From NCBI GenBank assembly GCA_937982115.1, contig CALJNE010000049.1:1-57939 (forward strand): 57,939 nucleotides of DNA, read 5' to 3'. Both the position numbers and the translations under genes were made by a program. Source of the DNA: an uncultured Bacteroidales bacterium. GTDB taxonomy: Bacteria; Bacteroidota; Bacteroidia; Bacteroidales; ML635J-15. A model generated the notes under the pieces. The model was not told the origin of the DNA, did not search any database, and saw only the letters and a program-made list of their open reading frames with translations. Shown here in pieces: positions 26,071 to 34,974 of this stretch (the stretch's first letter is position 1; each line of letters starts with the position of its first letter).

Positions 26071-27153
26071 ATGAGGTATTTTTTTTTAATTTCAATAGTA
26101 TTTATAGGGTTTAGCTCTTTTTCACAAAACAATCAAAATAATCAAGACAATCAAGATTCTTTTACAATAAAAAAAAAATTACCACAATTTGCTACAAGAG
26201 AAGACAGTGTTAAATATGTGAGGGAAAAATTGATTGATTCCATAATTGAATATGCGAAAACTTTTGTTGGAACAAAATATCGTTATGGAGGTATTACCCC
26301 TGCAGGTTTTGATTGTTCAGGTTTTATGTTTCATATTCACAGGCATTTTAATTTGCCATTGCCCCGCATTCCTGCTCATACCTGTGTAATGGGAACAGTG
26401 ATAAACGATATTGACAGTTTACAGCCGGGAGATTTAGTGTATTTTCGAGGGCGAAATGCAAATGATAATCGTATTGGACATGTGGGCATGGTAATAGAAA
26501 AAATTCCGGGGTCGTTTATTTTTATTCATTCTGCATCGCATGCAGGTTTAGTTATTGAAAATTTTAAAGAGCATTCTTATTACGTTAATAAATATTTATT
26601 CGCAAACAGATTGCCGGATGAGTTTTATCTTAGAGAATGGAATGATTCTCTTTTTAAAGTTTATCGCTACAGAAACGAAGATATTTATAAACAAACTAAT
26701 GAACGTCCTATGGAGCCTGTGCCTCAGCCACCAGGCACAACAGAACTTATTTATACCGTAAGAAGCGGAGATATTTTAGGGCTTATAGCTCAATGGTATA
26801 AAGTTAGCGTTAATGACATCAAAGCATGGAATGGACTCTGGTCTGATAGACTTTCCATAGGACAAAATCTGAAAATTTATGTAAAAAACGAACTTGTAGG
26901 AACATTTAAAGACGTAAATAATATGTCTTTTGAAGACAAACAAAAATTGATAAATGCAGGCAAGCCTATCAAAACACAAAACGAAAAATTAGATCCCAAC
27001 TATGAATACTATACTGTAAAGGCAGGAGATACTCCATATAGTATTTCGAAAAAATATCCGGGAACAACAGCTGATGAAATAATGAAACTCAACGGCATAT
27101 CAAATGCTTCATCTTTGCAGATAGGACAACAACTTAAAATTCGGAAAAAGTAA
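26071..27153 (+). CDS. NlpC/P60 peptidase with two LysM domains
   Basis: A 360-residue exported peptidoglycan endopeptidase. It has a signal peptide MRYFFLISIVFIGFSSFSQ. The NlpC/P60 domain spans about residues 60-175 (catalytic YGGITPAGFDCSGFMFHIH, LPRIPAHT, PGDLVYFRG, and His in RIGHVGMVI). Two C-terminal LysM modules bind the glycan: LIYTVRSGDILGLIAQWYKV to IGQNLKIYV, and YYTVKAGDTPYSISKKYPG to IGQQLKIRKK. It is paralogous to the lipoprotein just upstream, which lacks LysM. The start at 26071 restores a clean signal peptide and fits the promoter. Confidence 0.93.
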   Translation: MRYFFLISIVFIGFSSFSQNNQNNQDNQDSFTIKKKLPQFATREDSVKYVREKLIDSIIEYAKTFVGTKYRYGGITPAGFDCSGFMFHIHRHFNLPLPRIPAHTCVMGTVINDIDSLQPGDLVYFRGRNANDNRIGHVGMVIEKIPGSFIFIHSASHAGLVIENFKEHSYYVNKYLFANRLPDEFYLREWNDSLFKVYRYRNEDIYKQTNERPMEPVPQPPGTTELIYTVRSGDILGLIAQWYKVSVNDIKAWNGLWSDRLSIGQNLKIYVKNELVGTFKDVNNMSFEDKQKLINAGKPIKTQNEKLDPNYEYYTVKAGDTPYSISKKYPGTTADEIMKLNGISNASSLQIGQQLKIRKK

Positions 27154-27220
27154 AAAGTAAGTTTTAGAAATGAATTATTTATTGTATTCTTAGGAAATAT
27201 AATACTATAATTTATTTTAA

Positions 27221-27928
27221 TCAGATAGTATATCTTATTGGTATGCCAATCCTAATTCCAACATTTATAAGTGTTGGTCTATGCTTTATAAAATAAATGT
27301 GATTTTGAGCTTTATAATTGTCCGTAATTCCGTGCATAAATTTGATGTCTGAAAAAATGATAAAGTTTTTCTTAAGATTATATTCTAAACCAAAACCGTA
27401 ATTAAAACCAAAAGAGAACTTCTTATAAATATCCGTTCCAGAATAAACTGTTTTAATAATTATTTCATTATCAAAAACTTCCGGAACTGAATTAGAATAA
27501 ATCTTATGTGCCGTAAGAAAATCAAGGTCAATTCCGATACTTAGATAAACATTGTATTTACCCTTACGGAGATTATAGTTAAAATTAAAAGGAATGTTCA
27601 AATAATCAAATCTGTAGTTTGTATCATAAAATCCTGCAGTTCTTCCACTAATTGTGAAATACTCCAATTCATGAACAAAGCCTTTTTGAATATAATTAAT
27701 TCCTGTTCTGAAGCCAAATTCCCATTTCGGACGATAATAAACTAAAATTCCGTTATTAAAAGCCAACAATGGTTTATTATTACCGTCATTTCCAATTATT
27801 CTTGCGTAGGATAATCCACCCCAAAAACCTGCATAAATTGTTGTATCGGAACGAACTTCCCAGGCTTTTAAATGATTTATAAACCCAAAACCTATTAATA
27901 ATGAAGTAATAACGATTTTAATTCTCAT
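27221..27928 (-). CDS. outer-membrane beta-barrel protein, PorT/OMP_b-brl_2-like
   Basis: A 235-residue exported protein. It has a signal peptide (residues 1-22, ending HLKAW). An eight-strand-like barrel follows: FWGGLSYARIIG, YYRPKWEFGFRTGINYIQKG, YLNIPFNFNYNLRKGKYNVYLSIGIDLDFL, FGFNYGFGLEYNLKKNFIIF, TLINVGIRIGIPI. The YLNIPFNFNY strand (YLxIPxxxxY) is a hallmark of the Bacteroidota PorT-like barrel family. Its start overlaps the end of xseA by 11 bases, so it is the last gene of the subtilase-xseA operon, in the slot where xseB is often found. Confidence 0.8.
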   Translation of the reverse strand: MRIKIVITSLLIGFGFINHLKAWEVRSDTTIYAGFWGGLSYARIIGNDGNNKPLLAFNNGILVYYRPKWEFGFRTGINYIQKGFVHELEYFTISGRTAGFYDTNYRFDYLNIPFNFNYNLRKGKYNVYLSIGIDLDFLTAHKIYSNSVPEVFDNEIIIKTVYSGTDIYKKFSFGFNYGFGLEYNLKKNFIIFSDIKFMHGITDNYKAQNHIYFIKHRPTLINVGIRIGIPIRYTI

Positions 27929-29309
27929 TATCTTCGTTTTGAATGTTTAGAATTTTACTCGAAATTTTTCCGGAGTACAGAATTGTCTCAATTACATCAC
28001 CATTTTTAAGTTTGTTAGTATCTTTAATTAATTTACCGTTACATTTTGTAATAGAAAAACCTCGTTTTAGTAATAATTTAGGATCGCTGAGGCTAACTCT
28101 TTTTTCGAGATTGAAAAGATTATTCTGAATTTGCAAATAATTACGATAGTAAAATTTAGTTAATGATGTTTTTAAATTTTCAAGGCGGGAATTTTCTTTA
28201 CTGATATTGTCAACTGTTTTGGTCATAATTATTTCAGAAGCCGTTTCAAGTTTGTTTGTTTGAGATTTTATTAAGTTTTGGTAAAGGTTTTTAAGAATAA
28301 AAAATTTCTCATTACAGTCGTTTTGTTCTCGAGCAAGAACATCTTTTGTTTTATTAATTACGAGTACTATTGAAGTTATATAAGTTTCCTGAGCAAGAAT
28401 AATTTCTCTGGATTTGCTTAAGATATCCTGATAAATTTCTTCAATATCTTCCTCGAAATGACGATTATAATTAATTAAAAATTCAGCTACGGCTGTTGGA
28501 GTTTTTAGTTTAGTATTAGCTACCATATCTGTAATAGTTTCATCTCTTTCGTGGCCTATCCCGGTGATGACAGGAATTGGAAATTGAGTTATATGGTATG
28601 CTATATTGTAATTATCAAAATACCCTAAATCAATTTTAGAACCACCGCCTCTTAAAATGCAAACAATATCAAAATTGTGAATTTGTCTAAAGATTCGTTC
28701 GAGAGCTGCTATAACTGATTTTTCGGTTTTATCTCCTTGCATGTCGGCTTCGAACAGCTGTATATTCCATTTATAAAAAAATTTATTATTAGCAATTTGA
28801 TTTAAAAAATCTTCGTAACCTGCTGCAGTAGGAGAGGAAATTACAGCAACATTTTTAATTACAATTGGCAAAGGAAGTTTTTTGTTCAGATCAAAAACTC
28901 CCTCTGCAATAAGTTTATCAATAATTTCTTTTTTTCTTCTTTCTAGATCGCCGAGTGTATAAGCTGGATCAATGTCACGAACATTTAAAGAAAATCCATA
29001 AACTTCGTGAAAATCAACAATTACTTTAAGCATCACACTGATTCCTCGGGTGAGATCTGAGTTTGTAGCAGCTTTAAAATAAGCAGCAATATAGCGGTAT
29101 TGCGATGCCCAAATTGTTGCACGAGCCTGAGCAATAACTGTATCTGAATTTTTGGCTTTTTGTACAAGTTCAAGATAACAATGTCCACTGCGATGCAAAT
29201 TTATATTATTAATTTCGGCAACGACCCAAATTTCAGAATCAAAAGTTGAGTTTATAACGGACTTTATGGTATTATTCAACTCATAAAGACTTATTGCGGA
29301 ACTACTCAT
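27918..29309 (-). CDS. xseA: exodeoxyribonuclease VII large subunit
   Basis: A 463-residue nuclease subunit that degrades single-stranded DNA. An N-terminal OB-fold covers about residues 5-105 (DSEIWVVAEINNINLHRSGHCYLELVQ). The catalytic region includes KNVAVISSPTAAGYEDFLNQI, IVCILRGGGSKIDLGYFDN and GIGHERDETITDMVANTKLKTPTAVAEFL. A long coiled coil follows, then a final GFSITKCNGKLIK module. I chose the ATG at 29309, two bases after the subtilase stop; an earlier ATG at 29351 would overlap that gene by 41 bases. The small subunit XseB is not adjacent. Confidence 0.95.
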   Translation of the reverse strand: MSSSAISLYELNNTIKSVINSTFDSEIWVVAEINNINLHRSGHCYLELVQKAKNSDTVIAQARATIWASQYRYIAAYFKAATNSDLTRGISVMLKVIVDFHEVYGFSLNVRDIDPAYTLGDLERRKKEIIDKLIAEGVFDLNKKLPLPIVIKNVAVISSPTAAGYEDFLNQIANNKFFYKWNIQLFEADMQGDKTEKSVIAALERIFRQIHNFDIVCILRGGGSKIDLGYFDNYNIAYHITQFPIPVITGIGHERDETITDMVANTKLKTPTAVAEFLINYNRHFEEDIEEIYQDILSKSREIILAQETYITSIVLVINKTKDVLAREQNDCNEKFFILKNLYQNLIKSQTNKLETASEIIMTKTVDNISKENSRLENLKTSLTKFYYRNYLQIQNNLFNLEKRVSLSDPKLLLKRGFSITKCNGKLIKDTNKLKNGDVIETILYSGKISSKILNIQNEDNEN

Positions 29310-29310
29310 T

Positions 29311-30966
29311 TTATTGCTTGTAAAGTTTATTAATGAATTGCAATTCATCAATTTTGACTATCACCATATAAATACCGGCTTTAAGATTCTCAAGATCTGA
29401 TATTGTTATGGTCTGGTTAGGCTCATTACAAGTTGTTCCCATCCAGAAATAAGAGCGTCTTCCCGTGATGTCGTGAATCATAATTTGAACCTTTTGTCCT
29501 GTTTTGTTATTAAGTTTAATATTAAAAGTATCAATAAATGGATTAGGGAATATTTGAATATCCGGAGTCTCTATTTTAACGTTTTCATCTCCTAGAATTG
29601 TTGATGCAAGTAAAAGATTTGGGATTCCATACCCAAGATAATTATTGGGTTCAAGAAACAGATGGGAGGATTTAACAATTGCATCCATGATTTCATAGTT
29701 AGTTTTTTCAGGAAACTTTTGCCATAAACAAGCTATAATTCCTGAAATTAAAGGAGCTGAAAAAGAAGTTCCGTTGCCAGTTCCAATACTTCCATCCAGA
29801 TTTTGATTGTATGTACCTGCTCCCATAGCTACTACATCAGGCTTTACTCTTCCGTCATAGCTCGGTCCGATAGAACTAAACGAAGCATAGGAGAGGTCAG
29901 ACCAAATAGCACCTGCTGTTAAAACATCTTTTGCATCGCCAGGAGTATTAATATAAGGATGAGCAGGGGAATCCCCGCTATTTGCAGCAGCACAAACAAT
30001 AATCATTCCTTTTGAAGCTGCTGTTTTTGCTGCAATTGCAATAGGAGTAGTTTCTCCGTCTAAATCTTGATAAGTGTGATTTTGGGTGCTGTCATCAAAG
30101 TTAAGATATCCTAACGAAACATTGATAATATCGGCACCAATAGAATCGGCAAATTCTGCCGCACTTATCCAGTTGTATTCTTCTATAATATATTCAGAAT
30201 CGGGGTCCTCCGACATTAAAAGAACAAAATCTGCTTCCGGAGCTGTTCCGATAAGATTTCCCGGATAATTGCCTGCAATTATTGAAAAAACTCGCGTACC
30301 ATGAGTGCTGTAAGAATAAACTTCCGTTCCTCCATAAACAAAATTGCGAGTTGCTATAACTCTATTTGAATTATATACACTATCAAATGCCGGTAGATTC
30401 GGTAAGCCTGTAAAACCCGCATCTGTTATTGCAATCATTATTCCGGCACCTCTATAACCTTCATTATGTAAATACTGTGTGCTATGCATGGAAACCTGAT
30501 TCCAGGATGGTCCATAATCATAATAATTTTCCGATTTTATACCTTTCTTAATATTTTGTTCAACAAAATATTCTGAAGGAACTTGCTTTTTGTTACTTTG
30601 ATCAGGCTGAAGCTTGACTACGTTATTTATAAATCCCAAATTTTGTATAGTACTGATAATTTCGGAATCTTCCGAATAAATAGTAGCTCCATTAAACCAT
30701 TTGGTTGTATTTAAAATTTCTACTCCATAACTTAGTAAACTGTCAATATATATTTTACTAACCGGTAAATCACTCATATCTAAAGTTATTCCTTGTCTGG
30801 CTCTGCGTTCAAGAGATCTCGTAGAAAGAAATTGTTGGGGATTCTCCAAACTAAATTGATTGTTATTCTTATCTTTAAATTCAACATAATATTTATTAGG
30901 GGCTATCTGTGAAAATAATTTTAAACCACCTAATAAAAAGAATAAAATTGCAATAATATTTTTCAT
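29311..30966 (-). CDS. secreted subtilisin-like serine protease with T9SS sorting domain
   Basis: A 551-residue S8-family protease. It has a signal peptide (residues 1-19, ending LKLFSQ) and a propeptide to about residue 150. In the catalytic domain the triad is visible: Asp in IMIAITDAGFTG, His in YSTHGTRVFSIIAG, Ser in GNGTSFSAPLISGIIAC. It ends in a type A T9SS C-terminal domain (IQIFPNPFIDTFNIKLNN to FINKLYKQ), so it should be secreted across the outer membrane and retained at the surface. It heads an operon with xseA and a barrel gene, from a TAnnTTTG promoter. Confidence 0.93.
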   Translation of the reverse strand: MKNIIAILFFLLGGLKLFSQIAPNKYYVEFKDKNNNQFSLENPQQFLSTRSLERRARQGITLDMSDLPVSKIYIDSLLSYGVEILNTTKWFNGATIYSEDSEIISTIQNLGFINNVVKLQPDQSNKKQVPSEYFVEQNIKKGIKSENYYDYGPSWNQVSMHSTQYLHNEGYRGAGIMIAITDAGFTGLPNLPAFDSVYNSNRVIATRNFVYGGTEVYSYSTHGTRVFSIIAGNYPGNLIGTAPEADFVLLMSEDPDSEYIIEEYNWISAAEFADSIGADIINVSLGYLNFDDSTQNHTYQDLDGETTPIAIAAKTAASKGMIIVCAAANSGDSPAHPYINTPGDAKDVLTAGAIWSDLSYASFSSIGPSYDGRVKPDVVAMGAGTYNQNLDGSIGTGNGTSFSAPLISGIIACLWQKFPEKTNYEIMDAIVKSSHLFLEPNNYLGYGIPNLLLASTILGDENVKIETPDIQIFPNPFIDTFNIKLNNKTGQKVQIMIHDITGRRSYFWMGTTCNEPNQTITISDLENLKAGIYMVIVKIDELQFINKLYKQ

Positions 30967-31006
30967 AATCTTTTTTTATTTTAAAATTAAGAATACTTAA
31001 ATTTTT

Positions 31007-31014
31007 CAAAAATA
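31007..31014 (-). promoter_or_regulatory. -7 promoter element of the subtilase operon
   Basis: TATTTTTG on the minus strand, exact TAnnTTTG match, 40 bases before the ATG at 30966. Confidence 0.6.
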
Positions 31015-31059
31015 ATTGTATTTATTTATTCTGGGAAACATTTAATTTAAAAAAAAATT

Positions 31060-31067
31060 TATTTTTG
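31060..31067 (+). promoter_or_regulatory. -7 promoter element of the cytochrome-porin operon
   Basis: TATTTTTG, exact TAnnTTTG match, 29 bases before the ATG at 31097. Confidence 0.6.
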
Positions 31068-31096
31068 CATATCATTATTTATTAAATCACTTTATT

Positions 31097-33538
31097 ATGA
31101 AGAATAAAACTTATATTATTATTGTAATACTTGCATTTTGGACATTAGTATTTAGCTTTATTTTTTATACAGATTCAAAAGACCGAATGCCTCTTGTAGA
31201 TCGTGAATTAATAACCAAATCAAGTGTTTGTCCGCCGTTTTATCTATATGATGAAAATGACAGTTTGATAGATCCTGTGCATGGTATTAATGCCGATAAG
31301 CCTTTTTCTCCCAAAAATACATGTGGTAAATGTCATGATTATGATAAGATTACCGAAGGGTTTCATTTTCAGCAAGGAAAAGATGAAAAGCCTCAAGGTA
31401 AATTAGCTGAAAGATATCAATGGGTATTACATCCTGGTAATTATGGAGGCAATTGGTGTTCACCAGCTCCTTTATATAATTTTCTTTCTAAAAAAGAAAA
31501 TAAATCAGTTACTGAAATGGATATGACTTCATTTACTTTTATAACCAATGGATGTGGTACTTGCCATCCAGGAGGAGGTCCATTAGAATTTGACAGAAAT
31601 GGATATCGTTACGACAAATACATGGATTCATTAAATTATACTGCTGGAGGGATAAATGATTTAGATGGAGATTATTACAAAGCATATTGGAATCTTACAG
31701 GAGTAATTGAAGCAGATTGCAATATATGTCATCAACCCGAATATAATTTTATGGGTAGAAATAAAAATTTATTGAACTGGAATTTTAAATGGCTTGCTAC
31801 AGTAGGTTCCAAACTCGCAAAAGTAGAAGGTTCTATAAAAGATTCTATAGAGATAAAAGTGGTTTATGATTTATCAAAATTCGATAAAGATGGAAAAGTA
31901 TCTATGAATATTGTTAGGGAGCCAAGGAATGAAAACTGTCTCAATTGTCATGCAAAACCACAATGGAAAAAACGAGGTTCTTCTTTTTCATCAATGACAG
32001 ACGTTCATATAGCAAAAGGTTTAAAATGTGTTGATTGTCATGCTGCTGGCTCTATGGCTGCTAATACTCTGATCAAAGGAAAAGAAGTTCACCAAATAGG
32101 AAAAGGGGATGATCCTTCTGGTTGGGTTAGAAATGATTTGGACAACACAATGCGCACTTGTAATGATTGTCACATTAAAGGTTACGGTAATGCTCCCATT
32201 GCAAAACATGAATGGCTCCCCATAAATCATTTAGAGGATTTATCTTGTCAAGTATGTCATATCCCTGTTAAAAGAATAAAATCAGCTTTAGTACAAGTTA
32301 GTGATGTTTTTAATCCTGGAACTAAAATAAAGCCTCTAACAAAATATATCTGGACATTTTATGATCAAAATTTAAATTATTGGAATCATTACGGAGAACT
32401 CGAAATGTTTGGCTTTAATGATCAGCCTACGGATTATTACTATCCTCAATATGCTAAATATAAAGGGCAAATTTTCCCTGTTAATCCTGTTCATAGTGCT
32501 TGGCCAGCAATTTATACTGAAGGTAAAAAAGGTTTAGATCAGCCCAAAATGAAAGATATTTACAATATGTGGATTATTCATAATAATGATAAGTCAAAAT
32601 ATATAGCTCTTGATAAGATTAAAGATGATAACAACGATAGCATTCCTGAAATAAACACTCCAGAAGAAATAGATGCATTTATTAATTCTGTAACCGCTTA
32701 CTTGATAGATATTGGATATGAATTAAATAACAGAAAAATTGTTTGGGTTAATAATGATAGAATGTATTTTAGCGGGAAAGATTATAAAATTATTGAAAAA
32801 GAATATTACGAATCTTCTCCTTATGCTTCAGTATATAAATATAGCCATGATGTTTCTCCCGCCAAAGCTGCTCTTGGTTCAAAAGGGTGTACAGAATGTC
32901 ATTCTTTCAATTCTAGAATATTTTATGCTAATATAGTAAAATATCCATTTGGGGAAGATGGTAATCCTGTTTATGAACCTCAGTATGTTCGTTTAAATTT
33001 AAATCCTCTGTTTGTATGGATTTCTGCATTTAGAGAACAAATTATAAAAAGTGTTCTATATCCTTCATTTATTCTGCTTATACTGCTAAGCATTATACTA
33101 ATATTATTTGAAATAAATAAAAAATATAACTTTATACAGATAGAAAATAGTATTATTATTGTAATTTCATATATATTAGCTTTAATTTTATTTTTACTTA
33201 TATGGTTAAAACCAGACGTGCATACATTTGTTTTGCCCGAAAGACTATGGTTCGATAAAAATCACTTTTTAATCAGCGTAATTTCACTTGCAATAGCAGC
33301 ATGGTCGTATTTTAATCTAAAAAAATATAATAAAAATTTAAAAATTATTTACTATTTACAATTAATTTTTATTTTGATTGCATTTATTTCTGGTGGATTT
33401 ATGATTATAAAATGGGATGCAATTGAAAACATTGTTAGAATTTCTTATACTCTTTTTGATTTAGCAATAGTATTAAGCATTTTTATTTCAATTTTTTATC
33501 TTGTCTTTTTGACTTTTAATTCACCAGTTAAAAAATGA
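31097..33538 (+). CDS. membrane-anchored octaheme c-type cytochrome
   Basis: An 813-residue electron-transfer protein with eight CxxCH heme sites at about residues 76, 152, 206, 279, 310, 354, 383 and 597 (CGKCH, CGTCH, CNICH, CLNCH, CVDCH, CNDCH, CQVCH, CTECH). An N-terminal helix (YIIIVILAFWTLVFSFIFY) serves as signal/anchor, the hemes lie in the periplasm, and the last ~170 residues form about five membrane helices, so it is probably an inner-membrane quinone-linked module. It could be a reductase or oxidase or an electron conduit; no substrate is evident. It shares a four-base ATGA overlap with the downstream porin gene. The pair looks more A+T-rich than its flanks, which may indicate transfer. 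Confidence 0.85.
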   Translation: MKNKTYIIIVILAFWTLVFSFIFYTDSKDRMPLVDRELITKSSVCPPFYLYDENDSLIDPVHGINADKPFSPKNTCGKCHDYDKITEGFHFQQGKDEKPQGKLAERYQWVLHPGNYGGNWCSPAPLYNFLSKKENKSVTEMDMTSFTFITNGCGTCHPGGGPLEFDRNGYRYDKYMDSLNYTAGGINDLDGDYYKAYWNLTGVIEADCNICHQPEYNFMGRNKNLLNWNFKWLATVGSKLAKVEGSIKDSIEIKVVYDLSKFDKDGKVSMNIVREPRNENCLNCHAKPQWKKRGSSFSSMTDVHIAKGLKCVDCHAAGSMAANTLIKGKEVHQIGKGDDPSGWVRNDLDNTMRTCNDCHIKGYGNAPIAKHEWLPINHLEDLSCQVCHIPVKRIKSALVQVSDVFNPGTKIKPLTKYIWTFYDQNLNYWNHYGELEMFGFNDQPTDYYYPQYAKYKGQIFPVNPVHSAWPAIYTEGKKGLDQPKMKDIYNMWIIHNNDKSKYIALDKIKDDNNDSIPEINTPEEIDAFINSVTAYLIDIGYELNNRKIVWVNNDRMYFSGKDYKIIEKEYYESSPYASVYKYSHDVSPAKAALGSKGCTECHSFNSRIFYANIVKYPFGEDGNPVYEPQYVRLNLNPLFVWISAFREQIIKSVLYPSFILLILLSIILILFEINKKYNFIQIENSIIIVISYILALILFLLIWLKPDVHTFVLPERLWFDKNHFLISVISLAIAAWSYFNLKKYNKNLKIIYYLQLIFILIAFISGGFMIIKWDAIENIVRISYTLFDLAIVLSIFISIFYLVFLTFNSPVKK

Positions 33539-34911
33539 TAAGTTATTTAAGATATTATCTAATATTTTTTTCCATTTTAATTATCTCTATTTTTAGTAAT
33601 AAAACATTTTCTCAAAAAAACAATTTGCTTATAAATCTTGATGGCTCATTACGTTATCGCTATGAGATATGGAATGGAATGAATGCAAAAAACTATGGAG
33701 ACAATAGTCCGGAAGCTATTGGTAAAATAAAAGATGATTTTTTATTGCAGAGAGTTATTTTAGGTATAAATTCTATTTACAAAAATAGATATATTTTTGC
33801 TTTTCACATTCAGGATTCACGAGCATTTGGTTGGTCTTTAAGAAATAGTATATATCCCGATTTGTTTAAAGTTAGAAATAATGCCTCACTTGAGCCATAT
33901 TATAAAATGAATCCTCAGGAAGAATTTTTTGAAATTTACGACCTATATTTTGAAGCTAATAAAGTTATAAATTCATTAAATATAAAATTAGGAAGACAAA
34001 AAATTTTTTACGGAGACAATCGTATTTTTGGACCTGGTGATTGGGGAAATACCGGACGTTGGACATGGGATGCTTTAAAAATATCGTATAAAAAAGATAA
34101 GAATTTTATTGATATTTTTGCTGGAGGAACAAAAATACATGACCCTGAAAAAATATCATTACTTTTTACAAAAACAGAATTCTGGGGAGGAGGGTTATAT
34201 TCTCATTTAGAAATGCCTCAAGTTTTAAATTTTGAACTTTTTTATGCATATAAGACAGCAGGTTCTGCAGATTATATTAATACATTTAGTTTTGACAGAC
34301 ATTGGATTGGAACAAGATTATTCAACCAAGATATTTATTCTTTCCTAACGGATGCAACAATTGTATATCAATTTGGAAATAATCAATCAAAGAATATTAG
34401 TGCTTATGCATTAGCTGCAAAATTTGGATATCAATTTAATTTTTTACCTTTTAAACCTATCATAAGCATATGTGAGGCTTATGCATCAGGAGGTAAAAAC
34501 ACAGATAACAAAATACGAACTTTTGAACCTGTTTTTGGTGCTGCAGATAAATACTACGGTCGAATGAATATTACATCGTGGTCTAACATTGATGATAGAG
34601 AAATCATTTTAGAATTATTTCCTAATAAAAATATTTGGATTGAATTAAAATATAATATGTTTTATATACCTGAAACCGAAGGCTTTAAATTACTAAAAAA
34701 TCTAATGTTAAAACCCGGGAAAAAACACCTTGGTAATGAATTTAATATCTTTGTAACATATGAAATTAATAAAAATTGGCAATTAGTAGGCTCTTATGGT
34801 TATTTCTGTCCGAAAGATGTTTTAGACATTAATTTTGAAAAACCAAAAAACGCACTAATGACATCTTTCCAAATTTTATATTCATTTAATAAAAATTTAT
34901 TTTGTCATTAA
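33535..34911 (+). CDS. outer-membrane porin, alginate-export-like
   Basis: A 458-residue exported barrel with a signal peptide (residues 1-27, ending KTFSQ). The strand pattern fits the alginate_exp porin family: LLINLDGSLRYRYEIWNG at the start, LQRVILGINSIYKNRYIFAFHIQDSRAFGW, and INSLNIKLGRQKIFYGDNRIFGPGDWGNTGRWTWDALK, where the LGRQ..GD.R..G..DW.N motif is typical. Late strands include GNEFNIFVTYEINKNWQLVGSYGYF. Translationally coupled to the octaheme cytochrome (ATGA overlap). In context it may let the cytochrome's substrate pass, or form part of an electron route across the outer membrane. Confidence 0.83.
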   Translation: MISYLRYYLIFFSILIISIFSNKTFSQKNNLLINLDGSLRYRYEIWNGMNAKNYGDNSPEAIGKIKDDFLLQRVILGINSIYKNRYIFAFHIQDSRAFGWSLRNSIYPDLFKVRNNASLEPYYKMNPQEEFFEIYDLYFEANKVINSLNIKLGRQKIFYGDNRIFGPGDWGNTGRWTWDALKISYKKDKNFIDIFAGGTKIHDPEKISLLFTKTEFWGGGLYSHLEMPQVLNFELFYAYKTAGSADYINTFSFDRHWIGTRLFNQDIYSFLTDATIVYQFGNNQSKNISAYALAAKFGYQFNFLPFKPIISICEAYASGGKNTDNKIRTFEPVFGAADKYYGRMNITSWSNIDDREIILELFPNKNIWIELKYNMFYIPETEGFKLLKNLMLKPGKKHLGNEFNIFVTYEINKNWQLVGSYGYFCPKDVLDINFEKPKNALMTSFQILYSFNKNLFCH

Positions 34912-34930
34912 AAATATTCTTTTAATAAAA

Positions 34931-34957
34931 AAATCCGACTTGATTTAAGCCGGATTT
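34931..34957. terminator. bidirectional terminator between the porin and acyl-CoA dehydrogenase genes
   Basis: A stem AAATCCG/CGGATTT (7 bp), extended by an inner CTT/AAG, with A-rich sequence on the left and T-rich on the right. It lies between two convergent genes and can serve both. Confidence 0.7.
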
Positions 34958-34974
34958 ATCATGTTTAATTTTGA

